A DNA stretch of 38,622 bases from Tateyamaria pelophila (GCF_019966495.1 NZ_JAIMIA010000045.1:1-38622); one strand, 5' to 3'. Counted from the first letter of the stretch, positions 17,485 to 25,629 are shown. Notes: generated from the letters alone by a model not told the origin. Program-made: numbers and translations.

Positions 17485-18485
17485 AACTGTCCGCAGGGCA
17501 GGCAAACGCCTATTTCGCCAAACCTGATCCGGACGCTGCCGGGGCGCTGATATATGGCGCCGACGCGATGCGGATCGCATTGAAACGGCAGCAAGCGGTC
17601 GCGGCCCTCGTCGGTCCTGCCGGCGAAGAGGAGATGCGGCTTACCCGAATTTCCTCCAGCGATCTGCGCAAGGACCCCGCGCTGCTTATGGACGCTCTGA
17701 AAGCCATCGGGTTTTTCCCGGGGCCACGTGTTGCCCTGGTCGAGGACGCCAATGAAACTGTCGGGCTGATCATCACCGCAGCCCTCGCGGAATGGGCCCG
17801 CGGCGACGCGCAAATCATCGTCACGGCCGGAGCGCTCAAACCCACATCAAAGCTCCGCAAGGCATTTGAAACGCATACCAAGGCCTTTGCCGTCGCAATC
17901 TATGATAATCCACCCACACGCGACGAGATCGAAAGAGATCTGAAGGCGGCAGGCATCGAGCACCCCCCGCAGGATGCGATGCACATGCTTTTGGATCTGG
18001 CCAAAAATCTCGAACCGGGCGATTTCCGGCAAACACTGGAAAAGATCGGCCTCTACAAGCTCAGCGACAGCACGCCGCTCAGTGCCGATGATATCTCAAA
18101 CTGCGCGCCAACATCCTTTGAGGCAGACGTAGACGATGTTCTTTTGGTGGTCTGCGATGGACAGCCGAATGCCATTGGCCCGGTGATGCGCCGACTGCAG
18201 GCCCAAGGGGCAAATGCGGTGACACTCTGCATCGGGGCGATGCGCCATTTTCGAACCCTGCACCGCGCCGCGCTGGATACCTCAGGCAGACCGCAAATCT
18301 GGGGGCCCAACCGCGATAGAATGTTGGCGCAAGCCCGGAAATGGGGGCCGTTGAAACTGGAAACTGCACTCACCGAATTGACCGATACGGACTTGCAGCT
18401 GCGCAGCGCCGGTCAACACGCACCCGCCCTGGCTCTGGTCGAGCGGACCTTCATCCGACTGGCCATGCTCGCCAACCGCTCATGA
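17481..18485 (+). CDS. holA: DNA polymerase III delta subunit
   Basis: Clamp-loader delta subunit that opens the beta sliding clamp during replication. The 334-residue size and the N-terminal segment (KLSAGQANAYFAKPD, then ALIYGADAMRIALKRQQAVA) are typical of alphaproteobacterial HolA. The start is GTG, overlapping the lptE stop by four bases, so translation is coupled. After the stop comes an intergenic repeat element rather than another gene of the operon. Confidence 0.95.
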   Translation: MKLSAGQANAYFAKPDPDAAGALIYGADAMRIALKRQQAVAALVGPAGEEEMRLTRISSSDLRKDPALLMDALKAIGFFPGPRVALVEDANETVGLIITAALAEWARGDAQIIVTAGALKPTSKLRKAFETHTKAFAVAIYDNPPTRDEIERDLKAAGIEHPPQDAMHMLLDLAKNLEPGDFRQTLEKIGLYKLSDSTPLSADDISNCAPTSFEADVDDVLLVVCDGQPNAIGPVMRRLQAQGANAVTLCIGAMRHFRTLHRAALDTSGRPQIWGPNRDRMLAQARKWGPLKLETALTELTDTDLQLRSAGQHAPALALVERTFIRLAMLANRS

Positions 18486-18490
18486 GGCGA

Positions 18491-18545
18491 CTTCATCTTG
18501 CCAGAGAAACTCCGGGGGAGTCCGCAGGACGGGGGCAGCGCCCCC
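18491..18545. repeat. Intergenic repeat element, copy 2
   Basis: The block starts CTTCATCTTGCCAGAGAAAC, continues TCCGGGGG and ends with the palindrome GGGGGCAGCGCCCCC (18531-18545). The same order of parts recurs at 25184-25260. It sits between holA and the convergent GFA gene and may double as a transcript end. Confidence 0.7.
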
Positions 18546-18581
18546 TGAAACATGGCGCCGCGCGGCAGCGCGTCCACAGGA

Positions 18582-19010
18582 TCATTCGGGCGCGTCGAAC
18601 ATCGCCATGACCTCCGCTTCGGTCATCCGGTGCGTGTCCTGAGCAAACCCGAATCCATCCGGCTTCTTGTCAATGAACAGCTCCGTTGACAGCACCACGC
18701 CGGACGGATCGTCCAACACCCCCAATGCCATATGTATTTCACCCTGCATGGGTCCCTCAGCCGTCACACGATAAAACAGGTTGCTGCCGCAGATGCCGCA
18801 AAACGCACGCTCCGCCCAAGGTGAGGACACGAATGTTCTTATCGCGTCCGCGTTGTCGAAGTGCACTGCATCCGCAGGCAATTGCAGCGCCATGAACACT
18901 CCGCCCGACCACTTGCGGCACATCCTACAGTGGCACGCGGCTGTTTCGGTGACAGGCACTGTAATCGTAAAACGTACGGCGGCGCACATGCAGGATCCGG
19001 TTTGCGACAT
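18582..19010 (-). CDS. GFA-family zinc protein (glutathione-dependent formaldehyde-activating-like)
   Basis: A 142-residue protein of the GFA/CENP-V fold. The zinc cysteines are visible: Cys7 and Cys9 (GSCMCAAVRF), Cys26, Cys28 and Cys31 (CHCRMCRKWSG), Cys71 and Cys74 (FCGICGS). Many members are annotated as formaldehyde-activating but their true substrates are mostly unknown. I start at ATG 19010, where the family begins (MSQTGSCMCAAVRF) and GGGAGAA lies upstream; the frame is open for 64 codons further without family sequence. It is divergent from the glutathione transferase gene, 206 bases away. Confidence 0.88.
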   Translation of the reverse strand: MSQTGSCMCAAVRFTITVPVTETAACHCRMCRKWSGGVFMALQLPADAVHFDNADAIRTFVSSPWAERAFCGICGSNLFYRVTAEGPMQGEIHMALGVLDDPSGVVLSTELFIDKKPDGFGFAQDTHRMTEAEVMAMFDAPE

Positions 19011-19216
19011 CTCAAGGTTCTCCCGATGACTGACGTTCGTTACCCTACAGCAAAACTTGAACCAAGTCCGCGTCAAAGCATCCATTGCCAACACGAACGA
19101 ATTTCGCAAGAGCTCGGCGCATGCCCATTTGCAAGGCGACGTAGCTGTCAAAAACGCGTTGTGCACCCGTGTGTCAGATGTCAGTCTGCCGAGGAATAAC
19201 ACATCGGAGAGTTCAC

Positions 19217-19804
19217 ATGTACCGCGTCATCGGAACCGTCAAGAGCCGCGCTTTCCGCGTCATGTGGATGTTGGACGAACTGGAACAACCCTACGACGTC
19301 GTGGCCGCGTCACCCCGCTCAGACGATGCGCGCCAATATAATCCCTCCGGCAAGATCCCGGCGCTCGTCGATGGCCCAGACGTGCTGACTGACAGTGTCG
19401 CCATCATGACCTATCTCGCGGACAAGCATCAGGCCTTGACCGCGCAAGCGGGTACTCCGGCAAGGGCCAAACAGGACGCAATGACCTGCTGGCTGATCGA
19501 CGACATGGATGCGATCCTGTGGGCGGCGGCCAAACACAGCTTTATTTTTCCCGAAGAGACGCGCGTGCCACAGATCGTCCCTTGCCTGCATGCTGAATTC
19601 GCCCGCAATGCCAATACTTTGGCTGATCATCTGGGCGACAACGCATTCCTGATGGGGGACGGGATAACTGTGCCTGACCTTTTGGCCGTCCATTGCATTG
19701 GCTGGGCCTTTGGCGCTGGATTTCCAGACGTGCCCGACACGCTCAAGGCCTATTCCAAACGGTTGCGGGCCCGGCCAGCCTTCCGCGCCGCGTCGGCCCG
19801 CTAG
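19217..19804 (+). CDS. Glutathione S-transferase family protein
   Basis: A 195-residue cytoplasmic enzyme with an N-terminal thioredoxin-like GSH-binding domain (residues 1-75: VIGTVKSRAFRVMWMLDEL, NPSGKIPALVDG, LTDSVAIMTYLADKH) and an all-helical C-terminal domain. Ser11 in TVKSRAF is the likely active-site residue. GGAGAG sits six bases before the ATG at 19217. The stop codon shares the four-base palindrome CTAG (19801-19804) with the stop of the convergent flavoprotein gene. The substrate is unknown. Confidence 0.92.
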   Translation: MYRVIGTVKSRAFRVMWMLDELEQPYDVVAASPRSDDARQYNPSGKIPALVDGPDVLTDSVAIMTYLADKHQALTAQAGTPARAKQDAMTCWLIDDMDAILWAAAKHSFIFPEETRVPQIVPCLHAEFARNANTLADHLGDNAFLMGDGITVPDLLAVHCIGWAFGAGFPDVPDTLKAYSKRLRARPAFRAASAR

Positions 19805-20979
19805 GTCTCCAGATATTCTACGACACCGCGACCGGCATGGCGACCTGTGGCAAGACAGGCGGTCAACAAATACCCGCCCGTCGGGGCCTCCCAATCGAGC
19901 ATCTCACCTGCGCAGAACACGCCCGGACGCGCGCGCAACATCAATGCCGCGTCCAAGGCCACGGCAGGCACGCCCCCCGCCGTCGAGATCGCTTCATCGA
20001 TCGGCCGTAAACCTGCATTACCGACGGTCAGGCTCTTGATCACAGTCGCCAGCGTCCGCAAGTCCTGCGGCAAGGGCCGCGCCCATTCATTTAGCAAAGC
20101 AAGCTTGATCCGGTCGAGTTTCAGCACTTTGCGCAAGTGGTTCGACAGACTGTTCTTGCCCCTCGGCCTTGCCAGACGCGCCGTGACCTCCTCAACACTC
20201 AGATCTGGGCATAAATCAACGTTGAGTACAGCCCCTTCGCGCACCCCGCGTGACACAGAATAAATCCCGCCCCCTTCCAAGCCGCGGGTCGAAACCATCG
20301 CCTCACCCCGAGATCGGAAATTGCCAGCGCGCCACGCAACCCCTTTGATCGGTGCGCCCAAATGGTCGTTCATGTGCTCCGACCATGCGACGGAAACAGC
20401 CGCGTTTGCCGCCGCAAAAGGAGCAAGTGCGATACCCTGCTCTGCCAAAATATCAGCCCACGCACCATCCGACCCCAGGCGCGCCCAGCTGGCACCCCCG
20501 AGGGCCAGCACGACCGCGTCAGCCTCCACACTCTGCGTGCCTTCGGGTGTGTCAAATGCCAGCGTGCCATCGCTCCACCCCTTCCATCGCCAGCGCATCC
20601 GCCGCTCAACACCCAAATCATTCAGCCGCGCCAGCCATGCCCGCAGCAATGGCGATGCCTTCATTGCCTTGGGAAATACCCGGCCCGTCGATCCGGTGAA
20701 CATCTCCTGGCCCAACCCTTCAGCCCATTTGACAATAGCTGTGCTGTCAAAAGCCGCCACGGCCGGGTTCAGCCACGGTCCTGCCTCAGCATATGCCACC
20801 CGCAAATCGGACAAGGGCGCATCATGGGTCAAGTTCAATCCCGACTTTCCCGCCATCAGAAACTTGCGTGCTGCGGAAGGCTTGGCCTCGTAGACCGTGA
20901 CGGCCAACTCCGATTCGGCCATCACCTCCGCCGCGGCCAAACCGGCCGGACCGCCGCCAATGACGGCAACGGTCTTCAT
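19801..20979 (-). CDS. TIGR03862/HI0933-type FAD-dependent flavoprotein
   Basis: An NAD(P)/FAD-dependent oxidoreductase-like protein of about 392 residues. The N-terminal dinucleotide-binding motif is VAVIGGGPAGLAAAEVMAES (residues 4-23), followed by the family block KPSAARKFLMAGKSGLNLTHD. The C-terminal GVFCAGEMLDWEAPTGGYLL (FAD-binding second half) is intact. Its biochemical role is not known. The start is uncertain: ATG at 20979 is used, GTG three codons upstream is possible, and neither has a strong Shine-Dalgarno. The 838 bases upstream contain a candidate small RNA on the same strand. Confidence 0.9.
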   Translation of the reverse strand: MKTVAVIGGGPAGLAAAEVMAESELAVTVYEAKPSAARKFLMAGKSGLNLTHDAPLSDLRVAYAEAGPWLNPAVAAFDSTAIVKWAEGLGQEMFTGSTGRVFPKAMKASPLLRAWLARLNDLGVERRMRWRWKGWSDGTLAFDTPEGTQSVEADAVVLALGGASWARLGSDGAWADILAEQGIALAPFAAANAAVSVAWSEHMNDHLGAPIKGVAWRAGNFRSRGEAMVSTRGLEGGGIYSVSRGVREGAVLNVDLCPDLSVEEVTARLARPRGKNSLSNHLRKVLKLDRIKLALLNEWARPLPQDLRTLATVIKSLTVGNAGLRPIDEAISTAGGVPAVALDAALMLRARPGVFCAGEMLDWEAPTGGYLLTACLATGRHAGRGVVEYLET

Positions 20980-21129
20980 AACGCCCACGTGCTGGAAATT
21001 TTCATGAGCACCATGCCACCTCTTGCCGTTGTTACACCACGTGCAAGTGTCATGCCGTGCGACCGGTGCGCAAGAGCCCTCCGTACGAGGCGGTCACGCC
21101 ACAAGGGCCTCAACTTCGCCGTGTTTCGG

Positions 21130-21232
21130 AATTTCGGAAATAGAAACCGCCCGGTTGTTCCCCACGGGAGGAGGTGCAGGGACAACCGAGCGGTTTCGTC
21201 TTTCTCGCCGGTCTGATTACGTTCAGACCAGT
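21130..21232 (-). ncRNA. Candidate small RNA with a CCTCCTCCC loop
   Basis: On the minus strand two stem-loops follow one another. The first is GGTCTGA-ACGTAA-TCAGACC (21210-21229). The second has arms GAAACCGC/GCGGTTTC and CGGTTGT/ACAACCG separated by single mismatched or bulged bases (21143-21197); its apical loop reads TGCACCTCCTCCCGTG. CCTCCTCCC is complementary to Shine-Dalgarno sequences and is the hallmark of the CcsR/cuckoo class of alphaproteobacterial small RNAs. The long stem is followed by TATTTCC, a weak terminator. The usual DUF1127 gene upstream and the second CCTCCTCCC loop are missing, so membership is uncertain. The opposite orientation would display GGGAGGAGG instead. Confidence 0.38.
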
Positions 21233-21305
21233 TCGGGCGTGTTACCCATGGCTTACATTCCACCAGAAACGCTGACCTTATCAACTCAACAACACCGCAT
21301 GAGCG

Positions 21306-21343
21306 AAAAAAAATGCTGCGGCGCGGCAAGGTGCACTTTTTTT
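21306..21343. repeat. A8...T8 hairpin
   Basis: Eight A and TGC at the left can pair with GCA and eight T at the right around a GC-rich centre (CTGCGGCGCGGCAAGG). Such symmetric A/T-flanked stems can act as terminators in both directions; no gene ends next to it. Confidence 0.4.
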
Positions 21344-21382
21344 TATCACAAAATACTCTGACAGCCGCATACGCATGCATTG

Positions 21383-21416
21383 GCCTGGCCCGTGCTCCCG
21401 ATCCAGGCTCTTTTTT
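21383..21416 (+). terminator. Orphan terminator-like hairpin on the plus strand
   Basis: GCCTGG and CCAGGC pair across a 14-base loop and are followed by TCTTTTTT. It points rightward, but no annotated plus-strand gene lies upstream within 1.5 kb, so it would end an unannotated RNA if used. Confidence 0.45.
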
Positions 21417-21499
21417 GGCCCCTTTGCATGCAAGAGTACTCGAATGTGGTCTTTGACCGAGCTGTAAGTGCGGGCGTGGGCATAACGGGAAACGGATAT

Positions 21500-21517
21500 A
21501 GAATTCCTGTGAATTCT
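21500..21517. promoter_or_regulatory. Inverted repeat AGAATTC-CTGT-GAATTCT
   Basis: Perfect 7-base arms with a 4-base spacer, so the half-sites lie about one helical turn apart, as expected for a dimeric repressor. No regulator is recognised. Confidence 0.35.
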
Positions 21518-21817
21518 CTTCGCGCCAGAGGGAGACATTGGCTTTCTGAACCGGACTATGGGTATCTCTCGAAATTGGGTCCATTCGGGCGCTGCTTGTG
21601 CTGACGCGGAACTCGCAGTGCGCTTCGGGCATAGCAAGCAGCGCTATGGTGCGCATCCACGTCGAAGGACGGCTTCGGGGCAATCATCCACTTCGGCGCG
21701 ATGCAGTTTCCCAATGGGTGCATGACGGTTTTTAATGTTGGACTGAACTCCAGATAATCAACGAGGTCCGTCAGAAATTTGTGCCCGAGTCCAGTCAATT
21801 CAGGCAGCATTCGAATC

Positions 21818-21850
21818 AAAAAAACCCCGCCTGATCCGAGGCGGGGTTTT
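21818..21850 (-). terminator. Terminator of the rpmI-rplT operon
   Basis: Stem CCCCGCC/GGCGGGG with an 8-base loop; on the minus strand it is followed by seven T, and on the plus strand by four T, so it could act both ways. It lies 24 bases after the rplT stop. Confidence 0.88.
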
Positions 21851-21873
21851 CAAAAACGGTTACGGGGCCTTTG

Positions 21874-22239
21874 TTACGCGCTCAGCGCGCCCTTGGCCTG
21901 ATCCACGATCGCTGCAAACGCAGCGGGCTCGTTGACGGCCAGATCGGCCAGAACCTTGCGGTCCACTTCAATGCCAGCCAAGGACAAACCGTTGATGAAA
22001 CGGCTATAGGTCAGGGCTTCGTCGTGGGCGCGAACTGCGGCGTTGATCCGTTGGATCCACAATGCGCGGAAATTGCGCTTGCGGTTGTGACGGTCACGGG
22101 TCGCGTATTGATTGGCTTTGTCGACGGCCTGGCGGGCGACCTTGAAGGTGCTCTTGCGGCGGCCGTAATAACCTTTGGCGGCCTTGATGATCTTCTTGTG
22201 ACGGGCGTGGGTTACTGTTCCACCTTTGGTGCGGGACAT
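21874..22239 (-). CDS. rplT: 50S ribosomal protein L20
   Basis: Large-subunit ribosomal protein L20, needed early in 50S assembly. The 121-residue length and the basic N-terminal extension ([20 protein letters not shown], residues 10-29) followed by the globular part ([16 protein letters not shown]) are diagnostic. AAGGAG lies just before the ATG. It follows rpmI by 18 bases on the same strand. In many bacteria infC precedes this pair; it does not here. Confidence 0.98.
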   Translation of the reverse strand: MSRTKGGTVTHARHKKIIKAAKGYYGRRKSTFKVARQAVDKANQYATRDRHNRKRNFRALWIQRINAAVRAHDEALTYSRFINGLSLAGIEVDRKVLADLAVNEPAAFAAIVDQAKGALSA

Positions 22240-22257
22240 ATCAGCTCTCCTTAAGGC

Positions 22258-22458
22258 TTAGCGGTCGTAGGGCATGAAGCCCTTGACGATTTTGGCGTCG
22301 GGTGCGGACAGGGTCGTTGTGCCCCGTGCATCACGAATGAACTTGCGCGTACGCTTGATCATACCGTGCCGTTTGCCTGCCTGACCTGCCATGACCTTAC
22401 CGGTGGCTGTCACCTTAAAGCGCTTCTTGGCGCTCGATTTCGTCTTCATCTTGGGCAT
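22258..22458 (-). CDS. rpmI: 50S ribosomal protein L35
   Basis: Large-subunit ribosomal protein L35 of 66 residues: [20 protein letters not shown] at the start and MPYDR near the end are typical. AAGGAGAC sits just before the ATG at 22458, so the longer open frame (to 22521) is not used. It is the first gene of a two-gene transcript with rplT that ends at the terminator near 21830. Confidence 0.98.
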   Translation of the reverse strand: MPKMKTKSSAKKRFKVTATGKVMAGQAGKRHGMIKRTRKFIRDARGTTTLSAPDAKIVKGFMPYDR

Positions 22459-22632
22459 TTCCGTCTCCTTGTCATGAGTTCGGTATAAGCGCGACTCGGC
22501 ATGCCACTGTTGGCCGGCCACGCTGAACGAAATCGCCGTTTAGAACGGTTGCGTGGAATTGACAAGCCTATGCCGCAGAGATCGGCAAATTGTGGGCCCA
22601 AATTCCGCTATCTGGCCACACCGCGCCCAAAA

Positions 22633-22857
22633 TCAGTGAATGACACGCGCCGCGACCCGCACCAATGCATCCGGAATATCCTGCAAGCTATATCCGCCCG
22701 GATGAGATAGAAACGCATAAAAGACAAGACCGCCTGCGATCAGAGTTGCAAGCGCGGACGCGCGCAGCGATCGATTATACGTAAACGCAGACACCAGTGA
22801 CGGGATTGAGAACACTGCCAACACGATTCCGAGGGTGAGATATAAGTCAGAATCCAA
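22633..22857 (-). CDS. Small membrane protein downstream of pyruvate kinase
   Basis: A 74-residue protein with two hydrophobic segments (about residues 5-25 and 33-52), then GGYSLQDIPDALVRVAARVIH. I do not know a function. I prefer the TTG start at 22857 (MDSDLYLTLGIVLAVFSIPS) because AAGG lies eight bases upstream; a TTG at 22875 is an alternative. It begins 31 bases after the pyk stop on the same strand, so it is probably co-transcribed. Confidence 0.7.
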   Translation of the reverse strand: MDSDLYLTLGIVLAVFSIPSLVSAFTYNRSLRASALATLIAGGLVFYAFLSHPGGYSLQDIPDALVRVAARVIH

Positions 22858-22888
22858 CGGTGCAACCTTACGCAAGAGAATACGCAGG

Positions 22889-24337
22889 CTACTCCGGATC
22901 GGCGGGGTAAATCAAACTCTCATCACATGGGGCAACACGCAGAATATTCGTGCTTCCGGTGACATTGAACGGCACACCGGCCGTGACCACGATCTGGTCT
23001 TCCTTGGAGGCGAAGCCTTCGTCCCGGGCCGCCCTGACGGCGCTCACAACCGCCATCTTGAACCGGTCCAATCGTCCGGCAAGCACGCAATTGCATCCCC
23101 AGCTCAAGGCAAGACGGCGTGCAGTTCCAATCTGCGACGTCAAGGCGATGATCGGAACGCGCGGGCGCTCGCGAGCTGTCAGCAGCGCGGTCATTCCGCT
23201 TTGCGTGAAACAGGCGATGGCCTTGATATCGGTCGTCTCTGAAATCTCACGGGCCGCCGCGACGATACCGTCCGCGACAGAGGCACGCGTGCTCCCGCTC
23301 CGGCTTGCTTCGATGATCTGTGTATAGGTCGGGTCCATCTCGACCTCGACAGCCACGTTGTCCATCGTGGTGACCGCTTCGATGGGAAAGCTGCCTGCGG
23401 CGCTCTCCGCGCTCAGCATCACCGCATCCGCGCCTTCATAGATGGCGGTGGCCACATCCGAAACCTCGGCGCGGGTTGGCATTGGGCTTTCGATCATGCT
23501 TTCAAGCATCTGGGTAGCCACGATAACAGGCTTGGCAGCAGCACGGCACTTGCGCACCAGGCGTTTCTGAATCGGAGGCACATTCTGCACGGGCAGTTCC
23601 ACGCCCAGATCGCCACGCGCCACCATGATGCCATCGCTCACCGCAAGGATTTCGTCAAAACGCTCAACGGCATTGGGTTTTTCGATTTTGGACAGAACGG
23701 CGGCACGGCCCTTGATCAGCTCACGCGCCTCCTCCACATCGGCGGCCCGCTGGACAAAGCTCAGCGCCATCCAGTCCACGCCCAGTTCGGCGGCAAATTC
23801 CAGATCAGAGCGGTCTTTCTTGGACAAGGCGGCCAAGGGCAATTCAACATCCGGGACATTGACGCCCTTCCGGTCAGAAATAAGACCGCCGGCGATCACA
23901 ACGCAATTGGCGAAGTCGGGGCCACATTCAGTGACGCGCAAGCGAATCTTCCCGTCGTTGACCAGCAAATGCTTGCCCGGCTCCAGAGCGGCAAAGATTT
24001 CAGGATGGGGCAGAGAAACGCGGGCGTTATCTCCTTTGGCAGGATCCAGATCCAATCGGAATGCAGCGCCGATCTCCAGCATCTCACCGTCATTTGCAAA
24101 GACACCCACGCGCAATTTCGGCCCTTGCAGGTCAGCGAGGATACCAATGGTCGAGCCCAGATCCTCTTCAACTTGCCGGATAATCTTGTGTTTCTCGGCA
24201 ATCTCGTCGTGTGTCCCGTGGGACATATTGAGGCGAAAAACGTCTGCGCCTGCCTCGTGCAACGCCCGGATCATCTCGTAGGTGGACGATGCTGGGCCCA
24301 ATGTGGCCACGATTTTCACATTCCGAAGACGTCTCAT
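22889..24337 (-). CDS. pyk: Pyruvate kinase
   Basis: Glycolytic enzyme making pyruvate and ATP from phosphoenolpyruvate and ADP. The 482-residue protein shows RRLRNVKIVATLGPASSTYE at the start, the active-site segment VLSKIEKPNAVERFDEIL with the catalytic lysine, and VPPIQKRLVRKCRAAAKPVI before ATQMLESMIESPMPTRAEVS. The C-terminal regulatory domain is complete. It is divergent from the N-formylglutamate amidohydrolase gene. Confidence 0.97.
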   Translation of the reverse strand: MRRLRNVKIVATLGPASSTYEMIRALHEAGADVFRLNMSHGTHDEIAEKHKIIRQVEEDLGSTIGILADLQGPKLRVGVFANDGEMLEIGAAFRLDLDPAKGDNARVSLPHPEIFAALEPGKHLLVNDGKIRLRVTECGPDFANCVVIAGGLISDRKGVNVPDVELPLAALSKKDRSDLEFAAELGVDWMALSFVQRAADVEEARELIKGRAAVLSKIEKPNAVERFDEILAVSDGIMVARGDLGVELPVQNVPPIQKRLVRKCRAAAKPVIVATQMLESMIESPMPTRAEVSDVATAIYEGADAVMLSAESAAGSFPIEAVTTMDNVAVEVEMDPTYTQIIEASRSGSTRASVADGIVAAAREISETTDIKAIACFTQSGMTALLTARERPRVPIIALTSQIGTARRLALSWGCNCVLAGRLDRFKMAVVSAVRAARDEGFASKEDQIVVTAGVPFNVTGSTNILRVAPCDESLIYPADPE

Positions 24338-24438
24338 GATTTTGTCTCTTTTCCGATACCGCTAACAGTTGGCTTTATCGCGCAATTCACATTCGCTGGC
24401 AACTGCCCTAAACCTGCGGCAAATTTGGTGACGAAAAC

Positions 24439-25176
24439 ATGACATATTCTTCTTTTACGCTCCACGGCCCCGATCGGCCCGGCTTATGGCTGGTTACATG
24501 TGATCATGCGACCAATTCCGTACCACCTTTTGTGGGCGGTGGAACGCTGGGATTGCCCGCTTCGGACATGAACAGACACATCGCCTATGACATCGGCGGA
24601 AAAGGGGTCGCCCTGGCGCTGGGGGAGGCCCTGAACGCGCCGGTGATTTGCTCCAACTTTTCCCGTCTCGTGATCGATCCGAACCGGGGCCTCGACGACC
24701 CGACACTGATCATGCAACTCTATGACGGAACCGTCATTCCTGGAAACCGGTACCTTGACGCGACAGACCGCCAAACCCGGATCGACAACCTCTACCGCCC
24801 CTATCACGATGCACTTGCGGCGCTGGCGGCGCGGCCTGGCATCGCAATCGTGTCAGTACACAGCTTCACCCCTCAACTGAACGGGCGCGCGCCGCGGCCC
24901 TGGGAGGTTGGCGTACTCTCTGCTGATGATCGCCGCTTTGCCGATCCGCTGCTCGCCCGTCTGCAAAGTGCGCTCGACACCCCCGTCGGTGACAACGAAC
25001 CTTATGGTGGACACCTTCCGGGGGACGCCGTTGACCAGCACGCGCTGCGGTACGGGCGACCCAACGCTCTCCTGGAAGTCCGTCAGGACCTGATCACCGA
25101 CCCCGCAGGCCAGGAACATTGGGCCCGTCTCATCGCACCGCACCTTGAAACAGCACGACAAGACGCCAATCTCTGA
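24439..25176 (+). CDS. N-formylglutamate amidohydrolase family protein
   Basis: A 245-residue hydrolase of the HutG-type N-formylglutamate deformylase fold, which releases formate from N-formyl-L-glutamate in histidine degradation; many members act on other N-acylated amino acids. Family marks: VTCDHATNSVPP (residues 19-30), NFSRLVIDPNRG, and IVSVHSFTPQLNGRAPRPWE. No other hut gene is nearby. It lies about 1.8 kb from the dat-dgcA-dgcN group, which also deals in N-acylglutamate; any functional link is speculative. Confidence 0.88.
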   Translation: MTYSSFTLHGPDRPGLWLVTCDHATNSVPPFVGGGTLGLPASDMNRHIAYDIGGKGVALALGEALNAPVICSNFSRLVIDPNRGLDDPTLIMQLYDGTVIPGNRYLDATDRQTRIDNLYRPYHDALAALAARPGIAIVSVHSFTPQLNGRAPRPWEVGVLSADDRRFADPLLARLQSALDTPVGDNEPYGGHLPGDAVDQHALRYGRPNALLEVRQDLITDPAGQEHWARLIAPHLETARQDANL

Positions 25177-25183
25177 TCCGGCC

Positions 25184-25260
25184 CTTCATCTTGCCAGATA
25201 AACTCCGGGGGCTTGGGGGCTGGCCCCCAACTCAGCACAAGCCCTGGGGCAGCGCCCCAG
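25184..25260. repeat. Intergenic repeat element, copy 3
   Basis: Starts CTTCATCTTGCCAGATAAAC, TCCGGGGG, then a hairpin TTGGGGGC-TGGCCCCCAA, and ends CTGGGGCAGCGCCCCAG (25244-25260). The outer parts match the copy at 18491-18545, and the palindrome matches 8033-8049. It lies between the amidohydrolase and the DUF1244 gene. Confidence 0.7.
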
Positions 25261-25289
25261 CCCGCAACGACACAAAAAGGACCGCAACC

Positions 25290-25604
25290 ATGGACGCCCA
25301 AACCCAACTGGAACTCGAAGCCGCTGCATTTCGCCGCTTGCGCCAACACTTGATGCAAGACCGCACAGATGTGCAGAATATCGACATGATGAACCTGACA
25401 GGTTTTTGCCGAAACTGCCTGAGTCGCTGGTACCAGGAGGCGGCTGCAGAAAAGGGAATCGAAATCTCAAAGGACGCGGCACGCGAAAGTTTCTACGGCA
25501 TGACCATGGACGAATGGAAAGCAAACTACCAAACCGAGGCGACGGACGCGCAAAAGGACAGCTTCAAAACCGCCTTTGCGGAGAATGTCGGCCAAAAAGG
25601 CTGA
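25290..25604 (+). CDS. DUF1244 family protein
   Basis: A 104-residue cytoplasmic protein of the DUF1244 family, function unknown. The conserved core is MMNLTGFCRNCLSRWYQEAA (residues 33-52) with a Cys-x-x-Cys pair, followed by the GMTMDEWKANYQ segment. AAAGG lies eight bases before the ATG at 25290. The gene stands alone between an intergenic repeat and a convergent hairpin. Confidence 0.9.
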   Translation: MDAQTQLELEAAAFRRLRQHLMQDRTDVQNIDMMNLTGFCRNCLSRWYQEAAAEKGIEISKDAARESFYGMTMDEWKANYQTEATDAQKDSFKTAFAENVGQKG

Positions 25605-25629
25605 GTGGTTGACCACAAGTTTAAATGGG

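Larger units (their letters stand above)
20980..21817. other. 838-base stretch without a convincing protein gene
   Basis: Open frames here (for example 20976-21683 and 21556-21811 on the minus strand) show no family motif and mostly overlap hairpins, so I do not call them. The stretch holds a candidate small RNA (21130-21232), an A8...T8 hairpin (21306-21343), a plus-strand terminator-like hairpin (21383-21416), a palindrome TTGCATGCAA (21424-21433) and an inverted repeat AGAATTC-CTGT-GAATTCT (21500-21517). Confidence 0.7.

Noticed and set aside
20976-21683. 235-codon open frame on the minus strand
   Set aside because: It runs through both candidate small-RNA hairpins and the A8/T8 hairpin, has low-complexity composition and no recognisable domain.
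20980-21817. 6S RNA, SRP RNA, tmRNA or RNase P RNA in the large gap
   Set aside because: None of their conserved blocks (for example the GGAAGG-type SRP loop or RNase P core) was found on either strand.
21556-21819. 87-codon minus-strand frame next to the rplT terminator
   Set aside because: It begins with TTG at the edge of the terminator, has no Shine-Dalgarno and its C-terminal part is not protein-like; it may be a remnant but cannot be supported.
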